Assembly (NCBI RefSeq): GCF_026153455.1
Contig: NZ_CP110629.1
Span: 3,348,001-3,412,000, forward strand
Length of the DNA stretch: 64,000 bases
Reading direction: 5' to 3'
Origin: Marinimicrobium sp. C6131
GTDB lineage: Bacteria > Pseudomonadota > Gammaproteobacteria > Pseudomonadales > Cellvibrionaceae
Below are positions 7,372 through 14,199 of the stretch, piece by piece; the stretch's first letter is position 1; each line of letters opens with the position of its first letter. The notes under the pieces are model-generated. The model searched no databases and was not told the DNA's origin. It saw only the letters and a list, made by a program, of their open reading frames with translations. The position numbers were made by a program, and so were the translations under genes.

Positions 7372-7374
7372 ATC

Positions 7375-7452
7375 ACATAACCAAGCGCAGCACTACACAG
7401 CCTTCGGCTGTCGGACGCTCGCAAGCTCGCGCCGGTGTGCGCGGAGTTATGA
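7375..7452 (+). repeat. attC site 12 (78 bp)
   Basis: R'' ACATAAC at 7375-7381, R' GTTATGA at 7446-7452. Same family as attC 17 and 18, with a CAGCCTTCGGCTG hairpin. Confidence 0.9.
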
Positions 7453-7480
7453 GTATCCGCCCTAGTGAAAGGAGTCATCT

Positions 7481-7861
7481 ATGTTTGAAGTAAAAGCCAC
7501 TCAGCATGTCCTGGCGGTCAAGGATCTCGAGAACACCGAAAGCTACTTTCTCGACAAACTTGGGTTTTCCGTCCGGTTCCGCGTGGACGGATGGTCGTTC
7601 TTGAGTCTTGGCAGTTTTCATATAATGTTGGGTCACTGTCCGGACGAGCTTTCGGCCCGTGATACGCATGACCATTCGTACTTTGCGTATGTGAACTGCG
7701 TGGGCATTGACGACCTCTACCGTGACTATCAGCAACGCGGCACCGAGATTTTCCAGGCAATATCGGATAAACCTTGGGGGTTGCGTGAGTTTGGTGTAGC
7801 AACACCAGAGGGTCATCGAATCATGTTCGGTGAGGACATTGAACCATCAGGGAACTCATAA
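7481..7861 (+). CDS. VOC superfamily (glyoxalase/bleomycin-resistance type) protein
   Basis: A 126-residue single VOC module: a His near the first strand (residue 9), the Y-x3-LGF segment, and a final G-R-I/E metal-ligand-type segment (HRIMFGE) near residues 113-119. Proteins of this size dimerise and either sequester drugs such as bleomycin or act as metal-dependent lyases or isomerases. The substrate is not predictable. A strong AAAGGAG precedes the ATG by 8 bases. A frame starting in the R' box of attC 12 overlaps the first four codons. The TAA stop belongs to the next R'' box. Confidence 0.8.
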   Translation: MFEVKATQHVLAVKDLENTESYFLDKLGFSVRFRVDGWSFLSLGSFHIMLGHCPDELSARDTHDHSYFAYVNCVGIDDLYRDYQQRGTEIFQAISDKPWGLREFGVATPEGHRIMFGEDIEPSGNS

Positions 7862-7945
7862 CCAGGCGGTCAACCGGACGCCAAAAGCCTGCCGCTTTTG
7901 GTTCCCTGCGCTGGCGCTCCGGCGCCGGTTACCTAAGCGTTATAG
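7856..7945 (+). repeat. attC site 13 (90 bp)
   Basis: R'' TCATAAC at 7856-7862, R' GTTATAG at 7939-7945. Contains AAAAGC/GCTTTT and GCGCTGGCGC elements in the centre. Confidence 0.8.
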
Positions 7946-7948
7946 CCG

Positions 7949-8263
7949 ATGAAGAAACTAGTTTTAGCCGTATTTCTAGCCTTATTGTTCCTCGGATGCG
8001 TAAGCACCGAGACGAAACAGACTCGACTAAATGAATGGGCTGAACCTTGCTTGGTCAATGAGACAGACTTGAATGTAGCGATAGCTTGTCTGAAGGAAAA
8101 GGGATATAGGAAGTGGCAGGAAGGAACGTATTACGTTAGCACTCAAAGCTGTGGCCCGTACTGGGGGTTTCCTTTCGTGGCGTCGTGTTCCGGTATACGC
8201 ATTCAGAGAGAAGGCAACGAAATTAAGTCTTTCAACCTCTGGGCGGAATATGACGCTATATAG
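7949..8263 (+). CDS. Small lipoprotein, cassette-borne
   Basis: A 104-residue protein with a lipoprotein signal: Met-Lys-Lys, a hydrophobic core and a lipobox with Cys17. The mature part contains four more Cys. Ser at +2 suggests outer membrane sorting. It starts 4 bp after the attC and lacks a ribosome binding site. No family was recognised. Confidence 0.65.
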   Translation: MKKLVLAVFLALLFLGCVSTETKQTRLNEWAEPCLVNETDLNVAIACLKEKGYRKWQEGTYYVSTQSCGPYWGFPFVASCSGIRIQREGNEIKSFNLWAEYDAI

Positions 8264-8265
8264 AG

Positions 8266-8344
8266 CTATAACAAAGTGCAGCAGTTCGTGCCCTACCGGG
8301 CACCGGACGCTCGTAAACTCGCGCCGCTGTGCACGGCGTTAAGT
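8266..8344 (+). repeat. attC site 14 (79 bp)
   Basis: R'' CTATAAC at 8266-8272, R' GTTAAGT at 8338-8344, with a GTGCCCTACCGGGCAC hairpin. Confidence 0.85.
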
Positions 8345-8351
8345 GTAAATA

Positions 8352-8777
8352 ATGACTGCTCATACGCAAACATGTGCACACTGCCAATCGAAAGTCGAGG
8401 GTCAGATATATCACCTAGGCTTTAGCAATATGGAGGCCGTCTATTGCAGTGACTGTCCAAAGGTTCTGCTTATCAAAGACCAAGATTTCTTCGAGAAGAA
8501 CGGAGTGGAATTTCCCAGCTTAATGCCGGGGGACAACGGATGGATGGAATACAATAAGCATCTGTTACCATACTATGAAAGAGCTGAAAAACTATTCCCC
8601 CGTTGTCCTTGTGGCGGACATTTCAGGTTTATGGCACCTCCTCGGTGCCCCAAGTGCCTTGAGTTTATACTTGGTAAGGACTACGACGGAAAGCCCTACT
8701 ATCGAAGCAGTGGATATGCGTTCGTCACGGTGGGCTCAATCTTGTTGAGAAATGGTGGTGCTTTTGAGAGCACTTAA
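8352..8777 (+). CDS. Multi-zinc-ribbon hypothetical protein
   Basis: A 141-residue protein with four Cys pairs (CAHC near residue 8, CSDC near 32, CPC near 94 and CPKC near 107). This suggests two zinc ribbons separated by a helical, aromatic-rich segment. Probably cytoplasmic; nucleic-acid or protein binding is the general role of such ribbons but nothing specific is shown. The TAA stop is that of the R'' box of attC 15. Confidence 0.65.
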   Translation: MTAHTQTCAHCQSKVEGQIYHLGFSNMEAVYCSDCPKVLLIKDQDFFEKNGVEFPSLMPGDNGWMEYNKHLLPYYERAEKLFPRCPCGGHFRFMAPPRCPKCLEFILGKDYDGKPYYRSSGYAFVTVGSILLRNGGAFEST

Positions 8778-8831
8778 CAATCGCGTCAAATGCGACGCTC
8801 GTACCTCGCGCGCTTTACGCGGGCGTTAAAT
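8772..8831 (+). repeat. attC site 15 (60 bp, short type)
   Basis: R'' ACTTAAC at 8772-8778, R' GTTAAAT at 8825-8831. The next frame's first ATG (8830) overlaps the R' end. Confidence 0.85.
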
Positions 8832-8844
8832 GCCAGTGAGTGTC

Positions 8845-9252
8845 ATGAAGAGAATTGCAGGATACGCGCTCTTTTTTGTATTGGGTGTACTTTTTGCTTA
8901 TCTATACAACGATTATTTGGACGCCCGAAAGCATGCAGCGCATGATATAAGTTCAATGTCAGAGTCTCTGATTTACCAAAGCGTACTTCTGGAGACATAT
9001 AGTGAGCACTGCGATATAGAGGGGTATAAGGAATGGAGGGAGCACTTTAAAGGCTCTATCGGAACCTACAACTTTCGGATTGCTATAGGTGAGGACTTCC
9101 CTTTTGTAGATTCCCCAGAATATTTTAATGAACATCGTGAGCGATCCAAAGGATATTCCAATAACCTGGTGAAGTTCGATGCAAAGATCGAGCGTTGTCA
9201 TCAAGCATTTAACAAGTCAATTAACTTCGCGCCTCCGGCACCGGACAGCTAA
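8845..9252 (+). CDS. Membrane-anchored hypothetical cassette protein
   Basis: A 135-residue protein with an N-terminal hydrophobic segment (about residues 5-20) and a helical, charged body with two Cys. Probably anchored in the inner membrane facing the periplasm. An in-frame ATG at 8830 overlaps the attC R' box and would add five residues. The ATG at 8845 is preferred because it begins the Met-Lys-Arg membrane-signal start. The last codons lie within attC 16. Confidence 0.6.
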   Translation: MKRIAGYALFFVLGVLFAYLYNDYLDARKHAAHDISSMSESLIYQSVLLETYSEHCDIEGYKEWREHFKGSIGTYNFRIAIGEDFPFVDSPEYFNEHRERSKGYSNNLVKFDAKIERCHQAFNKSINFAPPAPDS

Positions 9253-9297
9253 AAGCGTGGCTTCGCCACAACGCTGCCGGTTATTGAGGCGTTAAAC
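9219..9297 (+). repeat. attC site 16 (79 bp)
   Basis: R'' AATTAAC at 9219-9225, R' GTTAAAC at 9291-9297. The left boundary is less certain, since ATTTAAC at 9207 also fits. It includes a GTGGCTTCGCCAC hairpin and ACCGG(A)CAGC arms. Confidence 0.75.
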
Positions 9298-9307
9298 GGT
9301 CTTTGAA

Positions 9308-9652
9308 ATGGACGTAGCTCAAACCTTAATTGACTTTGAAATGGAGCTGGTGAACCCTTCGGCTAGAGAGAATCGTGAGCGCATGAAAGAACTCCTTGCC
9401 GAAGATTTTGAGGAGTTTGGTAGCTCGGGAAAAGTTATTTCCAAGGCCGATGTTCTGAAGGCTGATGGCCCAGTTCCAGCGTATGAGCTTAGCGATTTTT
9501 CGGTACACATGCTTGGGGAGAGGGCGGCGCTAGTGAAATACCGTGCCAGTATTCCAGGTCATAACTCGCACAGGAGTTCGGTTTGGGTGAACTGCGAGAA
9601 TAGGTGGCAAGTGCTTCACCATCAATCTACGGTGGTGCCAAGTGACGTTTAA
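9308..9652 (+). CDS. SnoaL/DUF4440-like (NTF2 fold) protein
   Basis: A 114-residue protein with the DUF4440 pattern: an N-terminal helix, an L-L-x-E-D-F-x-E-x-G-S-S-G segment (residues 29-41), a 'K-x-D-V-L' helix, and strands ending in R-W-x-V-L-H-H-Q-S near the C-terminus. Such proteins have an NTF2-like cone fold, and many members are uncharacterised small-molecule binding or hydrolase-like proteins. The TAA stop is contributed by the R'' box of attC 17. Confidence 0.75.
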   Translation: MDVAQTLIDFEMELVNPSARENRERMKELLAEDFEEFGSSGKVISKADVLKADGPVPAYELSDFSVHMLGERAALVKYRASIPGHNSHRSSVWVNCENRWQVLHHQSTVVPSDV

Positions 9653-9724
9653 CCAAGCGCAGCACTACGCAGCCTTCGGCTGCCGGATGCTCGCAAGCTC
9701 GCACCGGTGTGCGCGGCGTTATGA
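9647..9724 (+). repeat. attC site 17 (78 bp)
   Basis: R'' GTTTAAC at 9647-9653, R' GTTATGA at 9718-9724. Arms and loop are essentially identical to attC 18, pointing to recent duplication or homogenisation. Confidence 0.9.
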
Positions 9725-9742
9725 GTCAATGAAGATTTAAAC

Positions 9743-10186
9743 ATGGACTACGATGACGAATACCCGACATGTGCAAAAACAGATGCCCTTTTAAGAATAT
9801 TCTCTGACGATAAAAGCCCCAGTGAAATTTCGGGTTTTTTGGGTATAGAACCTACGAGCTCGCAGGAAAAGGGAGGATTAAGAAACCCAAATAATCCGAA
9901 ATCCAAGAGTAAAGTTAATTGTTGGTATTTCGGAAGTAAAGCGGACGTTCAATCAAACGATAGCCGCAGACATCTCGATTGGGTAATCGAGAGAATCTAT
10001 CCAAAGAAGAAGGAATTTATCGAGCTGAAGCAAGCTGGCGCAGACATAAGTATTTGCTGCATCTGGGAGTCTAGTTCAAATCATGGTGGCCCAACGATTG
10101 ATCCAACGCAGATGGGACCACTGTCTGAATTAGGAATTCCTGTATGGTGGGAATTTTGGTATAACTATGACACAGAAAACTCATAA
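9743..10186 (+). CDS. DUF4279 domain protein
   Basis: A 147-residue protein. The D-D-K-S-P-S-E-I start of the domain, an L-G-I-E-P-T segment, a central W-Y-F strand, and the helical I-x-P-K-K-x-E-F-I-x-L-K-x-A-G segment followed by strands and a hydrophobic end match DUF4279, often seen in immunity-type or cassette proteins. The function is unknown. The stop codon TAA coincides with the R'' box of attC 18. Confidence 0.7.
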   Translation: MDYDDEYPTCAKTDALLRIFSDDKSPSEISGFLGIEPTSSQEKGGLRNPNNPKSKSKVNCWYFGSKADVQSNDSRRHLDWVIERIYPKKKEFIELKQAGADISICCIWESSSNHGGPTIDPTQMGPLSELGIPVWWEFWYNYDTENS

Positions 10187-10258
10187 CCAAGCGCAGCACT
10201 ACGCAGCCTTCGGCTGCCGGATGCTCGCAAGCTCGCACCGGTGTGCGCGGCGTTATGC
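10181..10258 (+). repeat. attC site 18 (78 bp)
   Basis: R'' TCATAAC at 10181-10187, R' GTTATGC at 10252-10258. The R' ATG is in frame with the next gene (Met-Arg-Met). Confidence 0.9.
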
Positions 10259-10260
10259 GT

Positions 10261-10602
10261 ATGAATAAGCTAGAGCTCGGACTATCAATTGCCGATACAA
10301 GCTACCCATCTATATTTAGCGGGCCGGGTGAAGTCCGCATTGAGTTCAAGAGCTCTCAAGGCGTACAAAGATCTATTCAGTTCGTCGGAGTGCCTGCATT
10401 TCACTGGCAGGAGGCCGAGATCATTCTCGCACAAGGAGAGCCGTGGGATGGTGCATTCGAACTATATGGTACTAAGTGGCTCGAACAGCATTCTGTCGGT
10501 GGCACAATTTATAGCGCTACAGGACTACGGCACTTAAGGTTAAATTTTAATGCTTGGGGGCACTTCGAAGTGCTATGTACAACGTTTAAAGTCAACGCAT
10601 AA
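10261..10602 (+). CDS. Hypothetical cassette protein
   Basis: A 113-residue, probably beta-rich soluble protein with no signal peptide and no recognised family. An in-frame ATG inside the attC R' box at 10255 would add Met-Arg; both starts are possible and neither has a ribosome binding site. The TAA stop belongs to the R'' box of attC 19. Confidence 0.6.
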   Translation: MNKLELGLSIADTSYPSIFSGPGEVRIEFKSSQGVQRSIQFVGVPAFHWQEAEIILAQGEPWDGAFELYGTKWLEQHSVGGTIYSATGLRHLRLNFNAWGHFEVLCTTFKVNA

Positions 10603-10679
10603 CCAGCCAAGGCAGTGGGACATATTTTGCTTCGCTGCGCTTAAAACGCAAAATATGCCCCTGCTTGGGGGCGTTAGGC
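10597..10679 (+). repeat. attC site 19 (83 bp)
   Basis: R'' GCATAAC at 10597-10603, R' GTTAGGC at 10673-10679. Carries the ATATTTTGC/GCAAAATAT stem. Confidence 0.9.
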
Positions 10680-10682
10680 AAT

Positions 10683-11042
10683 ATGAAGATATTTAGGTTT
10701 ATCACAACCGTACTCTTTGCATCATTGCTATTTAGCATACCTATGCATGTAGTGCTTCTGATGTCTGACAGTGCTGACTACAGAACGTGGGTATATATCC
10801 AAATGGCGTTGCTTTTGCTTGCCGCCGCAGCAGCATGGCAGGTGCTCAAATTGAATGTATATGGGCTGGTTCTTTTGGGCGCGTTGTGGGTATCAATAAC
10901 CTACATCAACTCAACGTATCTAAATTACGGAAATGGACCTTTAATATGGATTGTCCCGCTGGCGGCGCTACTGTTGTATGTCGGGTCTTTCTGCTATACA
11001 AAATACCATTTGCGGAACGATCCCGGAAATGACCATGCCTAA
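10683..11042 (+). CDS. Four-helix membrane protein, cassette-borne
   Basis: A 119-residue integral membrane protein with four hydrophobic segments (about residues 7-26, 38-56, 59-78 and 86-105) and a short charged C-terminus. No transport or enzymatic motif is visible. The gene starts 4 bp after attC 19, and the TAA stop is that of the R'' box of attC 20. Confidence 0.65.
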   Translation: MKIFRFITTVLFASLLFSIPMHVVLLMSDSADYRTWVYIQMALLLLAAAAAWQVLKLNVYGLVLLGALWVSITYINSTYLNYGNGPLIWIVPLAALLLYVGSFCYTKYHLRNDPGNDHA

Positions 11043-11114
11043 CAAAGCCATTAAATTCGCTCCCTTCGGTCGCCGGACCTCGTTTCACTCGGCCGTTTAT
11101 GGCGGGCGTTACGT
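11037..11114 (+). repeat. attC site 20 (78 bp)
   Basis: R'' GCCTAAC at 11037-11043, R' GTTACGT at 11108-11114. Same family as attC 9 and 26. Confidence 0.9.
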
Positions 11115-11123
11115 GGTTCAAAT

Positions 11124-11564
11124 ATGAGCACGACTCCATTAAAGATTGCCAGGAGCATTTTTGAAACCCTGAAAAGTGAGTTTCCCCATCTCTATATGGA
11201 GATTGAAGAAGCGCCGGAGTATACAGAGATAGAGTTAACCATTCCGGCCCAGGATGGATTGGATCACGAGGTTGCACTAAATCTCCAAAACATAGACGAG
11301 CTGCACTTTAACGTTGATGATTTCTGGGGTGAGTGGTTTCCATGCACTGACTCCAAGATAGCTGAGGGATTCCTTCAGGCAGTACGAGGCTTTTTATCGG
11401 GCAGGTACAGGGTTGTAGTCTATTCTAGAAAAGGGAAATCCTATAAACGCTTATTACAATCACCTGTAGAGGATTCATGGAACACCGAGTATACCCACAC
11501 TTCGGTTCATTGGCCTGGTTTTAGTCCACAGGTAAGGTATGTGCAAAATGGCAGCACCACGTAA
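11124..11564 (+). CDS. Hypothetical cassette protein
   Basis: A 146-residue soluble protein. An N-terminal helix is followed by an E-I-E-L-T-I strand, a D-E-L-H-F-N-V-D-D-F-W-G-E-W-F segment and a helix-strand unit near residue 90. The fold could be a small alpha/beta immunity-like domain, but no family is certain. The TAA stop is that of the R'' box of attC 21. Confidence 0.6.
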   Translation: MSTTPLKIARSIFETLKSEFPHLYMEIEEAPEYTEIELTIPAQDGLDHEVALNLQNIDELHFNVDDFWGEWFPCTDSKIAEGFLQAVRGFLSGRYRVVVYSRKGKSYKRLLQSPVEDSWNTEYTHTSVHWPGFSPQVRYVQNGSTT

Positions 11565-11636
11565 CCAAGCAATAAAAATCGCTCCCTACGGTCGCCGGAC
11601 GCTCGTTCCTCGCGCCGTTTATTGCGGGCGTTATAC
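11559..11636 (+). repeat. attC site 21 (78 bp)
   Basis: R'' ACGTAAC at 11559-11565, R' GTTATAC at 11630-11636, with CTCGTTCCTCGCGCC arms related to attC 3. Confidence 0.9.
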
Positions 11637-11641
11637 GTTCT

Positions 11642-11992
11642 ATGGCTGAGAACATAATTTTTTACTCAATTTGCCTGTTCTTCTCACTGATCGCCTTGGG
11701 AGCGGTGTGGAGCCATCGGTATTCCTACACCAAAGTATATTTGGCTCTGTTCTTGGGGATCCCAGCAGCATTGATAGGGGTAATGGCTGCAGGTCTTGAT
11801 GTGGTTAGTATCTTGGATGTCCGGGAGTTCTTTCCGTATACATTTGATGCGGACAATCAACTCGAGGCCCGCGGTAAAGGAGTTGTTGCCGTTTTAATGA
11901 TCGCTGCCGTCGTGGCGTTTTTTACATCAACTATGTGCCTTTTGATTCAGGCACGAAAACGTATAACAAGTGCAGGCAAGGGACGCTCCTGA
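11642..11992 (+). CDS. Three-helix membrane protein, cassette-borne
   Basis: A 116-residue membrane protein with hydrophobic segments at about residues 5-22, 30-52 and 80-102. A short extracytoplasmic-looking loop (around residues 55-75) lies between the second and third. No motif gives a function. The final eleven codons run into the short attC 22, so the C-terminus is attC-encoded. Confidence 0.6.
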   Translation: MAENIIFYSICLFFSLIALGAVWSHRYSYTKVYLALFLGIPAALIGVMAAGLDVVSILDVREFFPYTFDADNQLEARGKGVVAVLMIAAVVAFFTSTMCLLIQARKRITSAGKGRS

Positions 11993-12020
11993 CGTCGCGC
12001 CCCTGCTGCAAGCGTTATGA
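11961..12020 (+). repeat. attC site 22 (60 bp, short type)
   Basis: R'' GTATAAC at 11961-11967, R' GTTATGA at 12014-12020, with GTGCAGGCAAGGG/CCCCTGCTGC arms. Confidence 0.85.
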
Positions 12021-12055
12021 GTAGAGAGCGCATAGAGAGGAGGGTGGCGTTGTGA
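12017..12055 (+). CDS. attC-borne mini-ORF coupled to the 12052 gene
   Basis: A 12-codon frame starts at the R' ATG. It contains the GAGAGGAGGG ribosome-binding sequence of the next gene and stops at TGA 12053-12055, overlapping the next gene's GTG (GTGA). Translation is inferred from this geometry. Confidence 0.45.
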   Translation: MSRERIERRVAL

Positions 12056-12387
12056 AATGCCCAAAGTGCGGAGAGGAATTTGGATATCTTCACCTTGAAG
12101 AGAAAATGAAAGAGGGAAACCACTACTTATTTTATTGTCCTCACTGTTCGTGTCACTTGAGTAATGCATCAATTTCGCAAAGTAGTCGGAAGCAGATGGT
12201 GCTTTTTGTCAGCGCTGGTGTAGTGCTTTTGGCAATAGTGGCAGGAATAGACCTGTTGAAGATAGGTGGAGAACTTGGACTCATAGTTACATGGGTCGGA
12301 GTATCAATTTCGGTTTTATTGCTGTTAATTGGCTGCTTGGAAGTAAAGCGGTTCTCATCGCTCTGCTATGACAGGGCTAGCAGTTGA
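12052..12387 (+). CDS. Zinc-ribbon membrane protein, cassette-borne
   Basis: A 111-residue protein with an N-terminal zinc ribbon, CPKC at residues 3-6 and CPHC near residue 29, followed by two transmembrane segments (about residues 50-66 and 74-92). The ribbon would sit in the cytoplasm. The GTG start is supported by GAGGAGGG upstream and by overlap with the mini-ORF stop. The function is unknown. Confidence 0.65.
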   Translation: MKCPKCGEEFGYLHLEEKMKEGNHYLFYCPHCSCHLSNASISQSSRKQMVLFVSAGVVLLAIVAGIDLLKIGGELGLIVTWVGVSISVLLLLIGCLEVKRFSSLCYDRASS

Positions 12388-12393
12388 TCCAGC

Positions 12394-12475
12394 TCATAAC
12401 AAACCAAGGCAGCGGGACATATTTTGCTTCGCCGCGCTCAAAACGCAAAATATGCCCCTGCTTGGGGTGTTAGTG
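12394..12475 (+). repeat. attC site 23 (82 bp)
   Basis: R'' TCATAAC at 12394-12400, R' GTTAGTG at 12469-12475. ATATTTTGC-stem family. Confidence 0.85.
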
Positions 12476-12488
12476 AGTAATGTAGACA

Positions 12489-12854
12489 ATGATAGGGTTC
12501 ACTGTCGGGCTTTTTCTTATATTCTTATTACCGGTAGCGATTTCGGTTTTAGCTATACGTAAACTTCCTTTAGCTTACCAAAAGCCTACGTTTATTGGAG
12601 TATGCATACTCTTATTAACTCCTTCATGGGGTCCGGCTACGATAGTAGGAGTCTTGGTGCCGTTCGGGCTCCTCTTCTTTGTGAGTTTGTTCGGCGGATT
12701 TATTCATGAGCTTCCGTCGCTGGTGATCTCCCTTTGGTGGTGGCATATAATTGCCTTTCCCCTCGTTGGCCTGGTGGCTTACGTTGTTGGTGGGAGGTTG
12801 TTCACTAACAAGGCCATTAAATGCGCGCAGCAAGCTGCGCCGGACGGCCAATAA
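12489..12854 (+). CDS. Three-helix membrane protein, cassette-borne
   Basis: A 121-residue hydrophobic protein with membrane segments at about residues 4-22, 34-66 (possibly two) and 78-102. The C-terminal tail from about residue 106 is encoded by attC 24, giving a polar end unlike the rest of the protein. No functional motif is visible. Confidence 0.6.
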   Translation: MIGFTVGLFLIFLLPVAISVLAIRKLPLAYQKPTFIGVCILLLTPSWGPATIVGVLVPFGLLFFVSLFGGFIHELPSLVISLWWWHIIAFPLVGLVAYVVGGRLFTNKAIKCAQQAAPDGQ

Positions 12855-12883
12855 AACGGCCGCCGTTTATGGCGGCGTTAAGC
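12803..12883 (+). repeat. attC site 24 (81 bp)
   Basis: R'' CACTAAC at 12803-12809, R' GTTAAGC at 12877-12883. The right arm GCCGTTTATGGCGGCG resembles attC 9. It overlaps the end of the upstream gene. Confidence 0.85.
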
Positions 12884-12899
12884 GATAAAGGGAGTCGCT

Positions 12900-13277
12900 G
12901 TGGATGACATAGAGTCTTACGTTGTAGCAATGTTCTTTGTGCTTTTGAGCGGATTCTTTGCGGGTGGCGCTGGTAAGTACTTATCTCTTTACCGAGAAGG
13001 TAAGCTCAGCGAAGGCATATCTCCTTGGGTTGGAGTATATGTGCCATTTTGTGGATTAATATCGGGGATTTACGCGATTCTCTGGGCGCTTGCGCTTAAT
13101 CATAAATTCCTAGTTATGATTCCATATATCGCCGCTTGGTTTCTTGGCGCATACATAGGAAATAATTTCTACGGATCGAGTAGGAGTTGGAAGGCATCCT
13201 TGGTTGGGCTATTGGTTGTTCCTATTTCATATCATTTGGTATCTCCACATGTTTTACAGCAATATCCGTTTCCGTAG
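12900..13277 (+). CDS. Four-helix membrane protein, cassette-borne
   Basis: A 125-residue membrane protein with hydrophobic segments at about residues 7-25, 43-66, 69-88 and 98-116. Gly-rich turns suggest close helix packing. The GTG start at 12900 is chosen because GGGAG lies 8 bases upstream and the nearby ATG is out of frame. No function was recognised. Confidence 0.6.
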   Translation: MDDIESYVVAMFFVLLSGFFAGGAGKYLSLYREGKLSEGISPWVGVYVPFCGLISGIYAILWALALNHKFLVMIPYIAAWFLGAYIGNNFYGSSRSWKASLVGLLVVPISYHLVSPHVLQQYPFP

Positions 13278-13283
13278 CGAATC

Positions 13284-13364
13284 GCTTAACAAGGCGTGGC
13301 AATACACCGCCGCAAGCGGCGGTGGGACGCTCGTAAACTCGCGCCCTTGCACGCGGCGTTGATG
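13284..13364 (+). repeat. attC site 25 (81 bp)
   Basis: R'' GCTTAAC at 13284-13290, R' GTTGATG at 13358-13364, with the last bases off consensus. Arms are nearly identical to attC 8. This is the last attC before the disturbed patch. Confidence 0.85.
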
Positions 13365-13402
13365 CACATACAGAGAACGATTTTTCTCGCGCCACGAAAT
13401 TG

Positions 13403-13418
13403 CTGTATATAAAAACAG
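13403..13418. promoter_or_regulatory. Candidate LexA (SOS) box
   Basis: CTGTATATAAAAACAG fits the CTG-N10-CAG LexA pattern with an AT-rich core and a flanking TA on the right. It sits in the gene-poor patch of the array, about 300 bp upstream of the DUF1801 gene and just before a short open frame. Match by eye only. Confidence 0.5.
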
Positions 13419-13438
13419 TATATTAAGGCGTGGCAATA

Positions 13439-13606
13439 TTGCAAGAAAAACTAAGCGGATCGTTGACGAAGCAACTTTTAGTCATTACCGTGAAGACCAG
13501 AGGGCGCGCTCAGAACAAGGCGTGGTTTGTTACTGAGGACGCCCTCTGGGCTTTACGGGAAAGCCCTCCTCGTCGCCGCTTTTTGCGGTCGTTCTCCTCC
13601 AGGTAA
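13439..13606 (+). CDS. Doubtful 55-codon frame downstream of the LexA-like box
   Basis: Open from a TTG at 13439 (or GTG at 13430), with AAGG about 10 bases upstream of the TTG. It encodes a basic 55-residue peptide with an Arg-rich end. It lies immediately 3' of the LexA-like box and overlaps two inverted repeats. It is not a recognised family, could be a gene remnant, and is recorded because it is the only same-strand frame that box could control. Confidence 0.2.
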   Translation: MQEKLSGSLTKQLLVITVKTRGRAQNKAWFVTEDALWALRESPPRRRFLRSFSSR

Positions 13607-13704
13607 ACCTGCACTTTTTCAAAAGGAAGCTTTAATTTGTCTTGGGAAAAGCAACAATCTTTACCCGTGTACATGGGTCGTTAGGCGAAAACGGAGGATC
13701 AGTT

Positions 13705-14100
13705 ATGAAGAATCAGAAACCGCTGTCTTCGAAAAATCCGCCAAAACCGAATGAAGACCATCAACTCATTGAAGAGTGGATTGCGAATGCCAAACCTGCT
13801 CTCAATCCCATTGTGTCAGAATTGGACAGGCTTATTCTGCAAGAGCTTAAAAATCCGAGATTCGCCATTAAGTGGGGCAAAGCGTACTACGGATCTGAGG
13901 ACGTCGGTTGGTGTATCGAACTGGTAGCTTATGACGTTTCTGTCAATATCGTCTTTCTTAATGGCAGTCAACTCAACAAGCCACCGGAGCTTGGAGACGA
14001 AACGCGTTATGTAAAAATCAGGGATATTGAAGAGGCTAAATCTCCTCAAGTTACTGAGTGGGTCAAGCAATCATGTCAAATGCCAGGATGGGCTTGGTGA
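13705..14100 (+). CDS. DUF1801 domain protein
   Basis: A 131-residue protein of the DUF1801 (YdhG-like) family. An N-terminal helix precedes a P-x-L-x-P-I-V segment, then IKWGKAYY (around residues 52-59), a W-C-I-E-L-V-A-Y strand, an N-I-V-F-L-N-G-S segment and a final helix. The family is frequent in bacteria and has an unproven role, possibly small-molecule binding. The ATG at 13705 follows GGAGG by 7 bases; upstream in-frame codons lack support. It is preceded by an orphan R' box at 13680. Confidence 0.75.
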   Translation: MKNQKPLSSKNPPKPNEDHQLIEEWIANAKPALNPIVSELDRLILQELKNPRFAIKWGKAYYGSEDVGWCIELVAYDVSVNIVFLNGSQLNKPPELGDETRYVKIRDIEEAKSPQVTEWVKQSCQMPGWAW

Positions 14101-14104
14101 GCTC

Positions 14105-14182
14105 GCCTAACAAGGCCATCAAATTCGCTCCCTTCGGTCGCCGGACCTCGTTTCACTCGACCGTTTATGGTGGGCGATATGC
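14105..14182 (+). repeat. attC site 26 with mutated core (78 bp)
   Basis: R'' GCCTAAC at 14105-14111. Arms match attC 9 and 20, but the R' box reads GATATGC (14176-14182) instead of GTTATGC. The cleavage core triplet GTT is changed to GAT, which should weaken or abolish recombination here. Confidence 0.8.
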
Positions 14183-14199
14183 GGCTTAGGAGAGCGTAA
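14179..14199 (+). CDS. attC-borne mini-ORF coupled to the acetyltransferase
   Basis: A six-codon frame starts at the R' ATG. It contains the AGGAGAG ribosome-binding sequence and ends at TAA 14197-14199, sharing its last base with the ATG at 14199 (TAATG). It suggests reinitiation-type coupling for the resistance-like gene. Confidence 0.45.
   Translation: MRLRRA

Larger units (their letters stand above)
13365..13679 (+). other. Gene-poor patch with attC fragments and hairpins
   Basis: No convincing gene. AAGGCGTGG, part of the attC 25 left arm (copy at 13291), recurs at 13425 and 13517, suggesting attC debris. Inverted repeats are CCAGAGGGCG/CGCCCTCTGG (13497-13506, 13540-13549), GGGCTTT/AAAGCCC (13548-13566) and CCGCTTTTTGCGG near 13575. 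A LexA-like box lies at 13403. GTTAGGC at 13680-13686 looks like an orphan R' box. Confidence 0.55.

Noticed and set aside
13527..13754. 75-codon frame before the DUF1801 gene
   Set aside because: Overlaps hairpins and the real gene in another register, with no start signal.
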